A program made the position numbers and the translations under genes. 64,000 nt of DNA from an uncultured Rhodospirillales bacterium (GTDB taxonomy: Bacteria; Pseudomonadota; Alphaproteobacteria; CACIAM-22H2): positions 310,001 through 374,000 of the forward strand of contig CALANV010000013.1 in the NCBI GenBank assembly GCA_937926175.1, read 5' to 3'. Every line of letters starts with the position of its first letter. The first letter of the stretch is position 1. The notes under the pieces are model-generated. The model was not told the origin of the DNA. It saw nothing but the letters and a program-made list of their open reading frames with translations, and searched no databases. Shown here one piece after another: positions 43,306-52,535 of the stretch.

Positions 43306-43953
43306 TCACTGCGGGAAGTTCGGGTCTGTGAAACGGAACAGGGCCGGATCGAGCGGCACGTCCACCTTGGGCTCGATCAACGCGACACGGGTCACGTTGC
43401 CTTGGGCGTCGACGACCTGCCAGTTCGACAACGCGAACGGCCGCTCGCCAAAGACCAACGTCAACTGCCCGGCATCGGGATCTTTCGTCTGGACCAGGGT
43501 CACCCGCAGACTGCCCGGACCGCGTTCGACCCGCGTGACCGTAACGTCGCCCGACAACTGAATCTTCTCGCGCACCAGCAGGCCAGCCGGCGTGCTGTTG
43601 AGCGGCAGGTGTGCGACCGTCTTGAGATCCTTGTCGTAGTGGATCAGGAACGTGCCATTCGCGACCAGAAGGATCGGTACCGGCGGGTCGTATTCCAGCC
43701 GCAGGCGTCCGGGTCGAGACAGGTACAGCGTGCCCTCGGCCGTTCCGCCGTTGTCGGCGATCTGCAGGATGCGCGCGCGCAGCGTCCGCACGCTGTTGAG
43801 ATACTGTTCGACGCGGGCGATATCGGCCCGATCTTCTGTCGTGAGCCGTGCGGGCGTGGGGCGGTTCGCGAACGCGCCGGATGCACCGACCGCCCAGACG
43901 GCGGCGGCGGACAGTCCCAGGAGCGTGCGACGGCGCAGACGTGTCGAAGACAT
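43306..43953 (-). CDS. lolA: Outer-membrane lipoprotein carrier protein LolA
   Basis: The periplasmic shuttle that takes lipoproteins from the LolCDE complex to the outer membrane. The 215-residue product starts at the ATG at 43953. It has an Arg-rich n-region and a hydrophobic segment (RRRTLLGLSAAAVWAVGASG) consistent with a Sec or Tat-like signal peptide. The mature part has VEQYLNSVRTLRARILQIAD, GTLYLSRPGRLRLEYDPPVP and LSNWQVVDAQGNVTRVAL, all typical LolA elements. It lies in the normal alphaproteobacterial ftsK–lolA–xthA neighbourhood, with three genes inserted. Confidence 0.92.
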   Translation of the reverse strand: MSSTRLRRRTLLGLSAAAVWAVGASGAFANRPTPARLTTEDRADIARVEQYLNSVRTLRARILQIADNGGTAEGTLYLSRPGRLRLEYDPPVPILLVANGTFLIHYDKDLKTVAHLPLNSTPAGLLVREKIQLSGDVTVTRVERGPGSLRVTLVQTKDPDAGQLTLVFGERPFALSNWQVVDAQGNVTRVALIEPKVDVPLDPALFRFTDPNFPQ

Positions 43954-44037
43954 GCCGGAAACATAGGGTTTCGACCACGTCGGGGCAATGACCCGGACCA
44001 AGGGAAAGCCGTCGCATCCGGGCGGATGGCGCCGGTC

Positions 44038-44451
44038 TCAGCGATCAGGCCGATGGGATCCGCCTTCGAGATGGTCGCGCAGGATGCGGATGTTGCGCAG
44101 ATTGGCTTTCCACCAGGCGTCGAACACGTCGCCGGCGACCGGGACCGAACCCAGGACGGTTTCGAACGCGACGTTGGCGATCATGCGCGCCAGCGCAGGC
44201 GCCGGCACACCAAGCCGCCACGCCTCGTAGACGATATAGCCGGACAGCACCGCACCGGCCGCGTCACCGACGCCCGGGACGAGACCGAGGAGCGCATCGA
44301 GCCCGAACCGGAACTTCGTGCCGGGAATGCCGACGGATGCGTCGAGCGCCCAGGCCAGCCGTTCGAGCCGGCGCAGGACAGCCGCCGCATCACCGGAAGC
44401 ATATCGTTTTTGCGCTCGGCGCCAGCCGTCGCGGTACGTACCTCTCGCCAT
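44038..44451 (-). CDS. DUF4112 family membrane protein
   Basis: A 137-residue protein. The family core is LDASVGIPGTKFRFGLDALLGLVPGVGDAAG, from residue ~37 to ~67. Two hydrophobic segments follow (around AVLSGYIVYEAWRLGV and MIANVAFETVLGSVPVAGD), and then FDAWWKANLRNIRIL. DUF4112 has no established function. The ATG at 44451 is used; a TTG one codon earlier opens the frame. It lies 85 bases upstream of lolA and may be cotranscribed with it. Confidence 0.85.
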   Translation of the reverse strand: MARGTYRDGWRRAQKRYASGDAAAVLRRLERLAWALDASVGIPGTKFRFGLDALLGLVPGVGDAAGAVLSGYIVYEAWRLGVPAPALARMIANVAFETVLGSVPVAGDVFDAWWKANLRNIRILRDHLEGGSHRPDR

Positions 44452-44568
44452 CAAGGCCGTTTATAACCGTCGGCGGCGCCGTCGATCATGGGCCATGATG
44501 CGGCGCGATTCTGCATGAACCGGCAGGAGTGGGGCGCGTCGTCGCGCCCCCCGATTTCGCCCGCGGGA

Positions 44569-44709
44569 CTACTTCGCCTTCTCCTGTGTCCACTCGCCGG
44601 CCCGCTCGACGTCCCGGCCCACACCTTCCATCGTGTTGCAGCCGACGAGGGCGAGGGCGGGCGCGACCAGCACCGCCGCCAGGACAAAAAGATTGATCAC
44701 GCGCTTCAT
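44569..44709 (-). CDS. Entericidin A/B-family small lipoprotein
   Basis: A 46-residue peptide, below the length many gene finders keep. It has a basic n-region MKR, a hydrophobic core (VINLFVLAAVLVAPALAL) and the lipobox LVGC. The short polar mature part NTMEGVGRDVERAGEWTQEK closely matches the entericidin signature. Entericidin B promotes lysis in stationary phase and entericidin A antagonises it; the alphaproteobacterial homologues are mostly single and uncharacterised. A perfect 8-bp hairpin at 44531–44550 follows, without a T-run. Confidence 0.85.
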   Translation of the reverse strand: MKRVINLFVLAAVLVAPALALVGCNTMEGVGRDVERAGEWTQEKAK

Positions 44710-44838
44710 GCAGGAAACTCCCGGAGGTTGACGTTTCGCCGATGCAGCTCGGCTGGCGGGATAACGCCGCGCTCGACGGGGGGTTCCGGAACGGCCGCGC
44801 TCGAGCAAGCGTGGCCGTACGTTCATTGTCGCGCCTGC

Positions 44839-47253
44839 TCAGTTGTTGTAGTCGCCTTTGGGCGCAAGGACCTCGCGGCGCCCGACGTGATTGGCCGGGC
44901 TGACCACGCCCTCGGCTTCCATCCGTTCGACGATGCGCGCGGCACGGTTGTAGCCGATCTGCAGATGACGCTGGATGAAGCTCGTCGAGCACTTCCGCTC
45001 GCGCGTGACGAGGGCGACGGCCTGGTCGTACAGCGCGTCGCCGCCACCATCGCCGCCGCCGGCACCACCCCCGCCGCCGATCGAAGCGAGAGCGGTTTCG
45101 TCCTCGGTGACTTCCTCGACATAGGTCGGCTCGCCCTGTTCCTTCAGGAACTTGACGACGCTCTCGACCTCGCGGTCCGAAACGAAGGGGCCATGGACGC
45201 GGGTGATGCGACCACCGCCGGCCATGTAAAGCATGTCGCCCTGGCCGAGCAGCTGCTCGGCGCCCTGTTCGCCCAGGATCGTGCGGCTGTCGATCTTCGA
45301 GGTGACCTGGAACGAGATGCGGGTCGGGAAGTTGGCCTTGATCGTGCCGGTGATCACGTCGACCGACGGACGCTGCGTCGCCATGATCAGGTGGATGCCA
45401 GCAGCGCGTGCCATCTGCGCGAGGCGCTGCACGGCCCATTCGATATCCTTGCCGGCGACGAGCATCAGATCGGCCATCTCGTCGACGACCACGACAATGA
45501 AGGGAAGCGGCTCGAGGTTGAGCGGCTGATCCTCGAAGATCGGCTTGCCGTCCTCGTCGAAGCCCGTCTGCACCTTGCGCATCAGGACTTCGCCCTTCTT
45601 CTTCGCCTCGGCGAGCCGCGCGTTGTAGCCGGTGATGTTGCGCACGCCGAGCTTGGACATGGCGCGGTACCGATTCTCCATCTCGCGCACGGTCCACTTG
45701 AGCGCGACGACGGCCTTCTTCGGGTCCGTCACCACCGGCGCCAGCAGATGCGGGATGCCGTCATAGACCGACAGCTCGAGCATCTTCGGGTCGATCATGA
45801 TGAACCGACAGTCCTGCGGCGATAGCCGGTACAGGAGCGACAGGATCATCGTGTTGATCGCGACCGACTTGCCCGAACCGGTCGTACCGGCGATCAACAG
45901 GTGGGGCATGCGCGCGAGATCGGCCACGACCGGCGTTCCGCCGATATCCTTGCCGAGGAACAGCGTCAGCGCGCCCGGCGTGTTTCCTTCCTCGGCCGCC
46001 AGCAGCTCGCGCAGATACACGGTTTCGCGCGTGATGTTCGGCAGTTCGATGCCGATCACGTTGCGTCCGGGAATCACGGCGACGCGCACCGACACGGCGC
46101 TCATCGAGCGGGCGATGTCATCGGCAAGCCCGATCACGCGGCTGGTCTTGGTGCCCGGGGCCGGTTCCAGCTCGTACAGCGTCACGACCGGACCCGGCCG
46201 TACCTTTACGATCTGCCCCTTCACGCCGAAATCGTCGAGGACCGACTCGAGCAGGCGCGCGTTCTGCGCGAGCGCCTCTTCGTCCACCGCCGTGCCGCGT
46301 TCATTCGGCTTGGGCAGGGCGAGGAGATCCAGCGGCGGCAGCCGATACTTGTCATTGCCGCGAAGATCGAGGGTGGCCTGCTTCTTTGGTGCAGTCTGTT
46401 TCTTCGGCGCTTCTGTCACCGGACGACGGGCCACCAGTTCGACCGGCGGCGGACGGCGCGGCTCGGCGGGCTCGGGTGCGCTCTCGTCCTCCGGCATGTC
46501 AGAGTCCTCCGCCGTTTCGTCGTCGAGGCTCGGCTCGCGCCGCAGGCGCCGCGCGGCCTGCTTGGCCTTGGCGCGCCGTTCCGCCGGGTCGCCCAGTTGC
46601 GGACGCCATGCGGCCGCGCGCCGGATTCCACGGACGGCAAGGGTGGCCACAAGGGCGCAGAAGCGTCCCATTGCCTGCCACTCGCCCCAGGTGATGGCGA
46701 GCGCGAACAGCAGGGCGCTGATCGACAGCGCTGCCGCCAGCACGCCGAACGCGTCGGGTCCAAGTCCGATGGCGTGGCTGAGGGCGACCGTCCCGGCCAG
46801 GAAAAGGTGTCCGACGGCACCGCCGAGCCCGGCACTGAACGAACCCGTCCAGGTGTCCGGGACGGGAATGAATGCGAGGGCAAGAGCCGCCAGCACGACC
46901 GCCAGCGGCAGCAACGCCACGCGAACCCACCAGAGCGGAAGGTGATGGACACGGATCAGCCGCCAACCCCAAGCGGCCAATGCCGCCACCGGCAACGTCG
47001 CGCCGAGGCCCAGCGTCTGCAACAGGATGTCGGCGAGCGTCGCCCCCCAACGGCCGGCGAGGTTGTGCACCGGCGCGTCGGTGGCGTGACTCCACGACGG
47101 ATCGGCGGGCGAATAGCTGAGCAGGGCGAGAGCCAGGAGCACGCCGAGGCCGATGAGGCATATGCCGGCCGCCTCGATCAGCCGCCGCCGAAGCAGCGCC
47201 CATGCGCCATCCGGCAGGAGACCACCTTTCGCCGTTCGCGATGCGCCGGCCAC
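44839..47253 (-). CDS. ftsK: DNA translocase FtsK/SpoIIIE
   Basis: An 804-residue septal DNA pump that clears and dimer-resolves chromosomes at division. Four N-terminal transmembrane helices lie within residues ~25–185, then a Pro/Glu/Lys-rich linker (~210–320), which is short compared with E. coli. The RecA-like motor has Walker A AGTTGSGKSVAIN at ~455 and Walker B FIVVVVDEMADLM at ~565. The C-terminal gamma winged helix (~735–800; TSFIQRHLQIGYNRAARIVE) recognises the polarity sequence. The GTG start at 47253 is preceded by AGGGAG six bases away. It lies 11 bases after the aminotransferase. Confidence 0.95.
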   Translation of the reverse strand: MAGASRTAKGGLLPDGAWALLRRRLIEAAGICLIGLGVLLALALLSYSPADPSWSHATDAPVHNLAGRWGATLADILLQTLGLGATLPVAALAAWGWRLIRVHHLPLWWVRVALLPLAVVLAALALAFIPVPDTWTGSFSAGLGGAVGHLFLAGTVALSHAIGLGPDAFGVLAAALSISALLFALAITWGEWQAMGRFCALVATLAVRGIRRAAAWRPQLGDPAERRAKAKQAARRLRREPSLDDETAEDSDMPEDESAPEPAEPRRPPPVELVARRPVTEAPKKQTAPKKQATLDLRGNDKYRLPPLDLLALPKPNERGTAVDEEALAQNARLLESVLDDFGVKGQIVKVRPGPVVTLYELEPAPGTKTSRVIGLADDIARSMSAVSVRVAVIPGRNVIGIELPNITRETVYLRELLAAEEGNTPGALTLFLGKDIGGTPVVADLARMPHLLIAGTTGSGKSVAINTMILSLLYRLSPQDCRFIMIDPKMLELSVYDGIPHLLAPVVTDPKKAVVALKWTVREMENRYRAMSKLGVRNITGYNARLAEAKKKGEVLMRKVQTGFDEDGKPIFEDQPLNLEPLPFIVVVVDEMADLMLVAGKDIEWAVQRLAQMARAAGIHLIMATQRPSVDVITGTIKANFPTRISFQVTSKIDSRTILGEQGAEQLLGQGDMLYMAGGGRITRVHGPFVSDREVESVVKFLKEQGEPTYVEEVTEDETALASIGGGGGAGGGDGGGDALYDQAVALVTRERKCSTSFIQRHLQIGYNRAARIVERMEAEGVVSPANHVGRREVLAPKGDYNN

Positions 47254-47264
47254 CCGTCGCTCCC

Positions 47265-48473
47265 TCAGCCGGAACCCAGGACCTGGGCGACGCGCGTCAG
47301 CGCCGCTTCGGTCGTCTCGATGTCGTGGACGAGCGCCACGCGAATATAGGGCTGCCCGATGTTCCGCCCGGACGCATCGGGTCGTGTGACATAGGCACCG
47401 GGCAGAACCTTGATCGCGGCTTCGGACCACAGTCTGCGCGTCGCCGTCTCGCCGTCGCCGACGTCGAGCCAGAGATAGAAACCGCCATCGGGACGGTAAT
47501 AGCCGAAGCGTCCGGACAGCAACCGATCGGCGATGTCATACTTCGCGCGGTAGACGGCCCGCGTGGCCTCGACATGCGCCTCGTCACGCCACAGCGCGGT
47601 CGCCGCCTCCAGCGTTGCGAGCGGCGTGGCGGCGCAGCTGTAGGAGCGCAGCCGATTGAACAGCTTGATCGTCTCGGGCGAGCCCACGGCAAAACCGGAG
47701 CGCAGACCCGGTGCGCTAGAGCGCTTGGACAGCGTATGAAACACGATCAGATTGTCGAGGTCGCCGCCCAACGCCGCCGCCGCCTCGAGCGCGCCTGCCG
47801 GCGGCGTATCCCCGAGATAGATCTCGGCATAACACTCGTCGGACACGAGCAGGAAGTCCCACTGCCGCGCCAGTGCCAGCGCCTTCTTGAGATAGACGAG
47901 ATCGGCGACCGTGCCTTGCGGGTTGGCCGGCGAACACAGATACATGATCGCGGTCCGGCGGAGCGTCGCCTCGTCGAGCGCATCGAGGTCCGGCAGAAAT
48001 CTGGTCTGACGCGTCGCCGGCATGAAGACCGGTTCGGCGCCGGCCATGACCGATGCGCCGTAATAAACTTGGTAAAACGGGTTCGGCATCAACGCGACCG
48101 GCCGGCCGGTTCCGTTGCTGCGCTCGGGCGAGACCGCAAGCAGCGCCGCGAGAAACAGGCCTTCGCGCGAGCCCGCGACCGGCGCGATCTGGCGCTCGGG
48201 GTCGATAGTCCCTGGCTTGAGCTTGTAGCGCCGCGTGAGCCAGTCCGCGCACGCCACCCGGAACTCGGGCGTACCGCCGACCGGCGGGTACCGGTTCCAG
48301 GTCCTGGCGCCGCGATTGATGATCTCGGCGACGAACGCGGGCGGCTGGTGCTGCGGCTCGCCGACCGACATGATGACGGGCGGGACGTTCGCCCGTGGCG
48401 CGATACCCGCCAGCAGCTCGTTGAGCCGCTGGAACGGATAGTCGTTGAGCAGGTCAAGCCGACTGTTAAGCAT
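47265..48473 (-). CDS. Class I/II pyridoxal-phosphate aminotransferase
   Basis: A 402-residue fold-type I aminotransferase. The PLP lysine lies in FHTLSKRSSAPGLRSGFAVG (~residue 240), preceded by YLCSPANPQGTVAD and LLVSDECYAEIY with the PLP-binding Asn and Asp. A late IRVALVHDIETTEAALTRV carries the conserved carboxylate-binding Arg. It resembles the DapC/N-succinyldiaminopimelate aminotransferase-like group that precedes ftsK in Alphaproteobacteria, which would link it to lysine and cell-wall precursors, but substrate cannot be read from sequence. It starts the ftsK operon. Confidence 0.88.
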   Translation of the reverse strand: MLNSRLDLLNDYPFQRLNELLAGIAPRANVPPVIMSVGEPQHQPPAFVAEIINRGARTWNRYPPVGGTPEFRVACADWLTRRYKLKPGTIDPERQIAPVAGSREGLFLAALLAVSPERSNGTGRPVALMPNPFYQVYYGASVMAGAEPVFMPATRQTRFLPDLDALDEATLRRTAIMYLCSPANPQGTVADLVYLKKALALARQWDFLLVSDECYAEIYLGDTPPAGALEAAAALGGDLDNLIVFHTLSKRSSAPGLRSGFAVGSPETIKLFNRLRSYSCAATPLATLEAATALWRDEAHVEATRAVYRAKYDIADRLLSGRFGYYRPDGGFYLWLDVGDGETATRRLWSEAAIKVLPGAYVTRPDASGRNIGQPYIRVALVHDIETTEAALTRVAQVLGSG

Positions 48474-48744
48474 CCGGATCCACGCAGCATTCCTGCCGCG
48501 CTGACCCGCTCAGCGCGCAGTACAAATCGAAAACAATCATATCTCCGCGGTTCTTAATGTACAAGTCGAGGTAGCGGCAAGGCCCATGATGTAGAGGCTG
48601 CGACCGAGCCTCATCACAAGATCGCCGAGTCGCCTGAGTCGCGGAAACAATTCAGGAACAACCGCCCCGATTCGTCACAAAAATGCGCCAAAGGCGCCCG
48701 CAGACGCTCCTCGGGTGACCGCTCCGCAACGGCGGGATCAGTCC

Positions 48745-48972
48745 TTAGTCCCGCTCTTGACGGTCATACAGATACCCGGCGCCGGCACCGACAGCGCCAC
48801 CGAGCGCTGCGCCGCCGAGCATGCTGTTGCCGGTGGCACCCCCGAGCACGGCCCCGGTGCCGGCGCCGAGGCCGGCCCCTGTCGCGGTTCGCCGCTGCGT
48901 GTCGGACATGTTCTCGCAGCCGGCTGCAGCAAGGCCGAGTGCCACGAGCGCGGCGATCGTGAAGGATTTCAT
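48745..48972 (-). CDS. Glycine-zipper small lipoprotein
   Basis: A 75-residue lipoprotein. The signal is MKSFTIAALVALGLAAAGC, with Cys19 as the lipidation site. The mature part is a glycine zipper: ATGAGLGAGTGAVLGGATGN and GGAALGGAVGAGAGYLYD, both with regular G-x3-G spacing. Such proteins insert into or span the outer membrane and are often osmotic- or stress-inducible. It stands alone between the aminotransferase and amtB. The 271-base gap between it and the aminotransferase holds no gene that I can see. Confidence 0.83.
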   Translation of the reverse strand: MKSFTIAALVALGLAAAGCENMSDTQRRTATGAGLGAGTGAVLGGATGNSMLGGAALGGAVGAGAGYLYDRQERD

Positions 48973-49092
48973 GGCAAAAGCTCCGTTCGATCCGTTGAAC
49001 CGGGGTGCGGACGCGGCATTCGCGCCGGCTGCCCCGTCGGGCGAACGGCACGTGCAACTGACGGTTCCTGCCGCCGCGGTTGCGGGCATGAC

Positions 49093-49118
49093 AAAAAAGG
49101 GGCGGCCGAAACCACCCC
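49093..49118 (-). terminator. Rho-independent terminator of glnK–amtB
   Basis: Read on the minus strand: GGGGTGG–TTTCGG–CCGCCCC followed by six T. The stem has one G·U pair. It lies 51 bases after the amtB stop and before the glycine-zipper gene, so it should end the nitrogen operon transcript. Confidence 0.88.
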
Positions 49119-49168
49119 CCAAGGTCAAGGTTTTGAGGTGAGCCGAGCGTGACCGCCGGGTCTCTCTC

Positions 49169-50503
49169 CTACTGAACCGTCTCGCCGTGCAGCGCGAGAT
49201 CGAGCCCGTCACGCTCGGCCTCCTCGCTGACGCGCAGCCCGAGGACGGCGTCGATGATCTTGAGGATCACGAAGCTCACCACGGCGGTGTAGATGACCGT
49301 GGTCACGACGCCGTAGATCTGCAGCAGGAACTGACCGGGGTTGCCTTCGAGAAGGCCCGCAGTCGACAACTCGCCGACCGAGAAGATGCCGGTCAGCAGT
49401 GCGCCGACGATTCCGCCGACGGCGTGGACGCCGAACACGTCGAGCGAGTCGTCGTAGCCCAGCGTCTTCTTCAGGCTCGTCGACGCCCAGAAGCAGAGGA
49501 TCCCGGCGACGATGCCGATGACCAACGCCCCGCCGGGCATGACGAAACCGGCCGCCGGCGTGATGGCGACGAGCCCGGCGACCGCACCCGAAATGATGCC
49601 GAGCACCGACGGCTTTCCGCGCGTCGCCCATTCCGCGAACATCCAGGCAAGTGCCGCGGCGGCGGTCGCGATCTGTGTGACGGCCATGGCCATGGCGGCG
49701 CGGCCGCCGGCACTGATCGCCGACCCGGCGTTGAAGCCGAACCAGCCGACCCACAGGAGCGAAGCGCCGATCACCGCCAGGGTCAGGTTGTAGGGCGCGA
49801 AGTTCTCATGCCCGTAGCCCTTACGCTTGCCGAGGACGATCGCCGCAACCAGCCCGGCGACGCCGGCGTTGATGTGGACCACGGTGCCGCCCGCAAAGTC
49901 GAGGACGCCCCAGCCGAACATGAAGCCGTTGGGATGCCAGACCCAGTGCGCGATCGGCGCGTAAACCACGATCGACCAGATGGCCATGAACCACAGCAGC
50001 GCCGAGAACTTCATGCGGTCGGCGAAGCCGCCGCAGATCAGCGCCGGCGTAATGATGGCGAAGGTCATCTGGAACATCATGAAGAGCGGCTCGGGGATCG
50101 TCATCGTCGACGCGCCTTCGAGGCCCGCGCCGATCGTGAACGGCTCGTCCCACGTCAAGCCGCTGAGAAAGAAGCGCGACAGATCGCCGACATAGGCGTT
50201 ACCGTTGCCGAAAGCGAGGCTGTAGCCGATCACCATCCAGACGATCGTGATCAGGCAGCAGATCGCGAAGCTCTGCATCATGGTGCTGAGCACGTTCTTC
50301 TTGCGCACCATGCCGGCGTAGAAGAGCGCAAGGCCTGGCACCGTCATCATCAGGACCAGCGCGGTCGAAGTCAGCATCCACGCCGTGTCGCCGGTGTCGA
50401 TCGCGGGCGCGTCCTGCGCCATCGCCTCGTTCGCACCGGCCAACGCGGCACCGAACGCGCTCGCCAGCGCCGCCAGTCTGCCCCAACTCCCCCAACTCCT
50501 CAT
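49169..50503 (-). CDS. amtB: Ammonium transporter AmtB
   Basis: A 444-residue trimeric ammonium channel with an N-terminal signal-like helix and eleven further transmembrane helices. Landmarks are TAWMLTSTALVLMMTVPGLA, the pore region AHWVWHPNGFMFGWGVLDFA with GTVVHINAGVAGLVA (the first twin-pore His), and DVFGVHAVGGIVGALLTG with the second pore His. AAGGAG lies nine bases before the ATG at 50503. It is preceded by glnK, whose product blocks this channel when nitrogen is plentiful. Confidence 0.95.
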   Translation of the reverse strand: MRSWGSWGRLAALASAFGAALAGANEAMAQDAPAIDTGDTAWMLTSTALVLMMTVPGLALFYAGMVRKKNVLSTMMQSFAICCLITIVWMVIGYSLAFGNGNAYVGDLSRFFLSGLTWDEPFTIGAGLEGASTMTIPEPLFMMFQMTFAIITPALICGGFADRMKFSALLWFMAIWSIVVYAPIAHWVWHPNGFMFGWGVLDFAGGTVVHINAGVAGLVAAIVLGKRKGYGHENFAPYNLTLAVIGASLLWVGWFGFNAGSAISAGGRAAMAMAVTQIATAAAALAWMFAEWATRGKPSVLGIISGAVAGLVAITPAAGFVMPGGALVIGIVAGILCFWASTSLKKTLGYDDSLDVFGVHAVGGIVGALLTGIFSVGELSTAGLLEGNPGQFLLQIYGVVTTVIYTAVVSFVILKIIDAVLGLRVSEEAERDGLDLALHGETVQ

Positions 50504-50554
50504 TTCGACTCTCCTTCGGTTTACTGCACCTCGACGGTGACCGTTGGGCAGGGC

Positions 50555-50570
50555 ATCAAGAATCGTGCCA
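50555..50570 (-). promoter_or_regulatory. Sigma-54-like -24/-12 element upstream of amtB
   Basis: On the minus strand TGGCACGATTCTTGAT fits the sigma-54 consensus TGGCAC–N5–TTGCW at all positions except the -12 C, which is A here. It lies 52 bases before the amtB start. A TGCACC–N5–GGTG sequence at 50525–50541 resembles half to two-thirds of an NtrC site, but it lies downstream of the element. Confidence 0.4.
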
Positions 50571-50783
50571 TGCCATCCAAAGCGGGACGGTTTCAGATGG
50601 TGCGGCAAAGGGCGGTTTATGTTGCCCGGGCCGCGACTTCGCGACCCGCGATCGTTCGTTCATCAGATCTACGGCCACGGATTGAACAATTTTTAGGCAA
50701 ACCGCCATCCTCGGCGGCAGTTGCAAGTGCCGTTCACTTCACCGGATGGCGCGCGGCTGTTCAATCGATGAGCAATCGCCGAA

Positions 50784-51122
50784 CTAAATTGCCTCGGCAT
50801 TGAGCTCACCCGTCCGGATCCGCATCGCGAAACCGATGTCGAGGACGAAGATCTTGCCGTCACCGATCTTCCCCGTGTTCGCCGCGGTCCGGATGGCATC
50901 CACCACCCGCTCCACGATTGCATCGTTCACGGCGATCTCGATCTTCACCTTCGGCAGGAAGTTCGTCGTGTACTCGGCGCCACGATAGATTTCAGTCTGA
51001 CCTTTCTGCCGTCCGAATCCCTTCACTTCGGTTACGGTCAGCCCCTGAATTCCGAGCGCCGTCAGCGCCTCGCGCACCGCGTCCAGCTTGAACGGCTTGA
51101 TGATGGCGACGACCAGTTTCAT
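50784..51122 (-). CDS. glnK: Nitrogen regulatory protein P-II (GlnK/GlnB)
   Basis: A 112-residue P-II trimer subunit that senses ATP/ADP and 2-oxoglutarate and binds AmtB and other partners. It starts MKLVVAIIKPFKLDAVREAL. The T-loop is GFGRQKGQTEIYRGAEY with the uridylylatable Tyr51. The B-loop is VVDAIRTAANTGKIGDGKI, and the C-terminus is IRTGELNAEAI. All key residues for uridylylation and 2-oxoglutarate binding are present. It is upstream of amtB with a 280-base gap, so amtB may also have its own promoter. Confidence 0.96.
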   Translation of the reverse strand: MKLVVAIIKPFKLDAVREALTALGIQGLTVTEVKGFGRQKGQTEIYRGAEYTTNFLPKVKIEIAVNDAIVERVVDAIRTAANTGKIGDGKIFVLDIGFAMRIRTGELNAEAI

Positions 51123-51182
51123 GTTTGCCCTCCATGTCCCGGCCCGCCCTTGAAGCGCGTCCCCGCAGGCCGGCAGCGGTGC

Positions 51183-51200
51183 CATGGTTCAAGAACCATG
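51183..51200. promoter_or_regulatory. Inverted repeat in the glnK/ubiH-like divergent region
   Basis: CATGGTTC–AA–GAACCATG is a near-perfect palindrome with 8-base arms. On the minus strand it is followed at once by TGGCACCGCTGCCGG, a sigma-54-like -24 half with a poor -12 half. The arms do not match the NtrC consensus, so it may be an operator for another factor. Confidence 0.35.
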
Positions 51201-51266
51201 CCGCCATACCGCCGCCGTCGGCCGGATGGTCTGGACACGGGCCGCCGCCACAGGCCATGTTGGGGC

Positions 51267-52523
51267 ATGTCGTCCGCAAGACCCGACCAAGCCGACCGTA
51301 CCCTCGCCGCCGACGTCGTGATCATCGGCGGCGGCCTGGTCGGCCTTCCCTTGGCAATCGCGCTCGGTCAGGCCGGGCTCGACGTCGTCGTCGTCGACCG
51401 CGAGAACCCGGCGGTTGCTGCGGCTGATCCCTTCGATGGTCGTGGTTCGGCCATCGCCTGGGGCTCGGCGCAGGTCCTGCGCGGGCTCGGCCTGTGGCAG
51501 CACCTGGCGCCGCACGCGGCGCCGATCCTGGACATCCGCGTCTCGGACGGCGAATCGTTACTGTTCCTGCACTACGATCACCGCGATCTCGGGACCGAGC
51601 CGCTCGGCTACATCATCGAGAACCGCTTCACGCGGCGTGCCCTTTATGCACGCCTGACCGAACTGCCGAACGTCAGACTCGTCGCACCGTCGTCGGTACG
51701 CTCACTCGAGCGCACGCGCAGTCGTGTCCGTGCCGAGCTTGAAGACGGCACCCGAGTCGATGCGAGTCTTGCCGTTGCCTGCGACGGGCGCGAGTCGCCA
51801 ACCCGGCGCGCCGCCGGCATCCGCGTCATGCGTTGGGACTATCCCCAGACCGGCATCGTCTGTTCGATCCGGCACGAACGGCCCCATCGCGGCATCGCGC
51901 ATGAACGTTTCCTTCCGGCCGGTCCGTTTGCCGTCCTGCCGCTGCCGGATTCGGAAACGGGGGCGCATTACTCGTCGATCGTATGGACCGAGCGGGCGGA
52001 TCTTGCGCCGGCGATGATGCGGTTGAACGACAACGAGTTTGCCGCCGAGATCGCCGTGCGCTTCGGCGATACGCTCGGCGCCATCGAGGTCGCCGGCGGG
52101 CGCTGGGCCTATCCGCTCACGTTGTTGCAGGCGGAGTGTTATACCGATATGCGGCTCGCGCTCGCCGGCGACGCCGCCCACGCCATTCATCCGATTGCCG
52201 GGCAGGGCCTGAATCTGGGCCTGCGCGACGTAGCGGCGCTCGCCGAGTGCGTCGTCGATGCCCGACGGCTGGGCCTCGATATCGGGGCTGCCGACGTGCT
52301 CGGCCGCTACGAACGGTGGCGCCGCTTCGACACGCTGACCCTTATGGCCGTCACCGATGGACTCAACCGGCTCTTCTCCAACGATATCGGGCCGATACGG
52401 CTTATGCGCGACGTCGGTCTGGCAATCGTCGATCGGCTGCCGGCCGTAAAGCGCTTCTTCATGCGTCACGCGATGGGCGTGGTCGGCGATCTGCCGCGAC
52501 TGCTGCGCGGCGAGGCGCTCTAG
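51267..52523 (+). CDS. UbiH/UbiF/VisC/COQ6-family FAD-dependent monooxygenase
   Basis: A 418-residue flavin hydroxylase, most likely adding a ring hydroxyl in ubiquinone synthesis. The FAD-binding Rossmann motif is VVIIGGGLVGLPLAIALGQA at ~residue 17. The central DGRESPTRRAAGI is the NAD(P)H/FAD DG motif. LALAGDAAHAIHPIAGQGLN at ~310 is the second FAD motif and the signature of the family. Position-specificity (C5, C6 or C1; UbiH, UbiI, UbiF or UbiL) cannot be read from sequence alone. Divergent from glnK and convergent with the DUF971 gene. Confidence 0.9.
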   Translation: MSSARPDQADRTLAADVVIIGGGLVGLPLAIALGQAGLDVVVVDRENPAVAAADPFDGRGSAIAWGSAQVLRGLGLWQHLAPHAAPILDIRVSDGESLLFLHYDHRDLGTEPLGYIIENRFTRRALYARLTELPNVRLVAPSSVRSLERTRSRVRAELEDGTRVDASLAVACDGRESPTRRAAGIRVMRWDYPQTGIVCSIRHERPHRGIAHERFLPAGPFAVLPLPDSETGAHYSSIVWTERADLAPAMMRLNDNEFAAEIAVRFGDTLGAIEVAGGRWAYPLTLLQAECYTDMRLALAGDAAHAIHPIAGQGLNLGLRDVAALAECVVDARRLGLDIGAADVLGRYERWRRFDTLTLMAVTDGLNRLFSNDIGPIRLMRDVGLAIVDRLPAVKRFFMRHAMGVVGDLPRLLRGEAL

Positions 52524-52535
52524 CGGCGAGATATC

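Noticed and set aside
44531..44550. Perfect 8-bp hairpin after the entericidin gene as a terminator
   Set aside because: No T-run follows on the minus strand, so only a weak stem-loop can be claimed.
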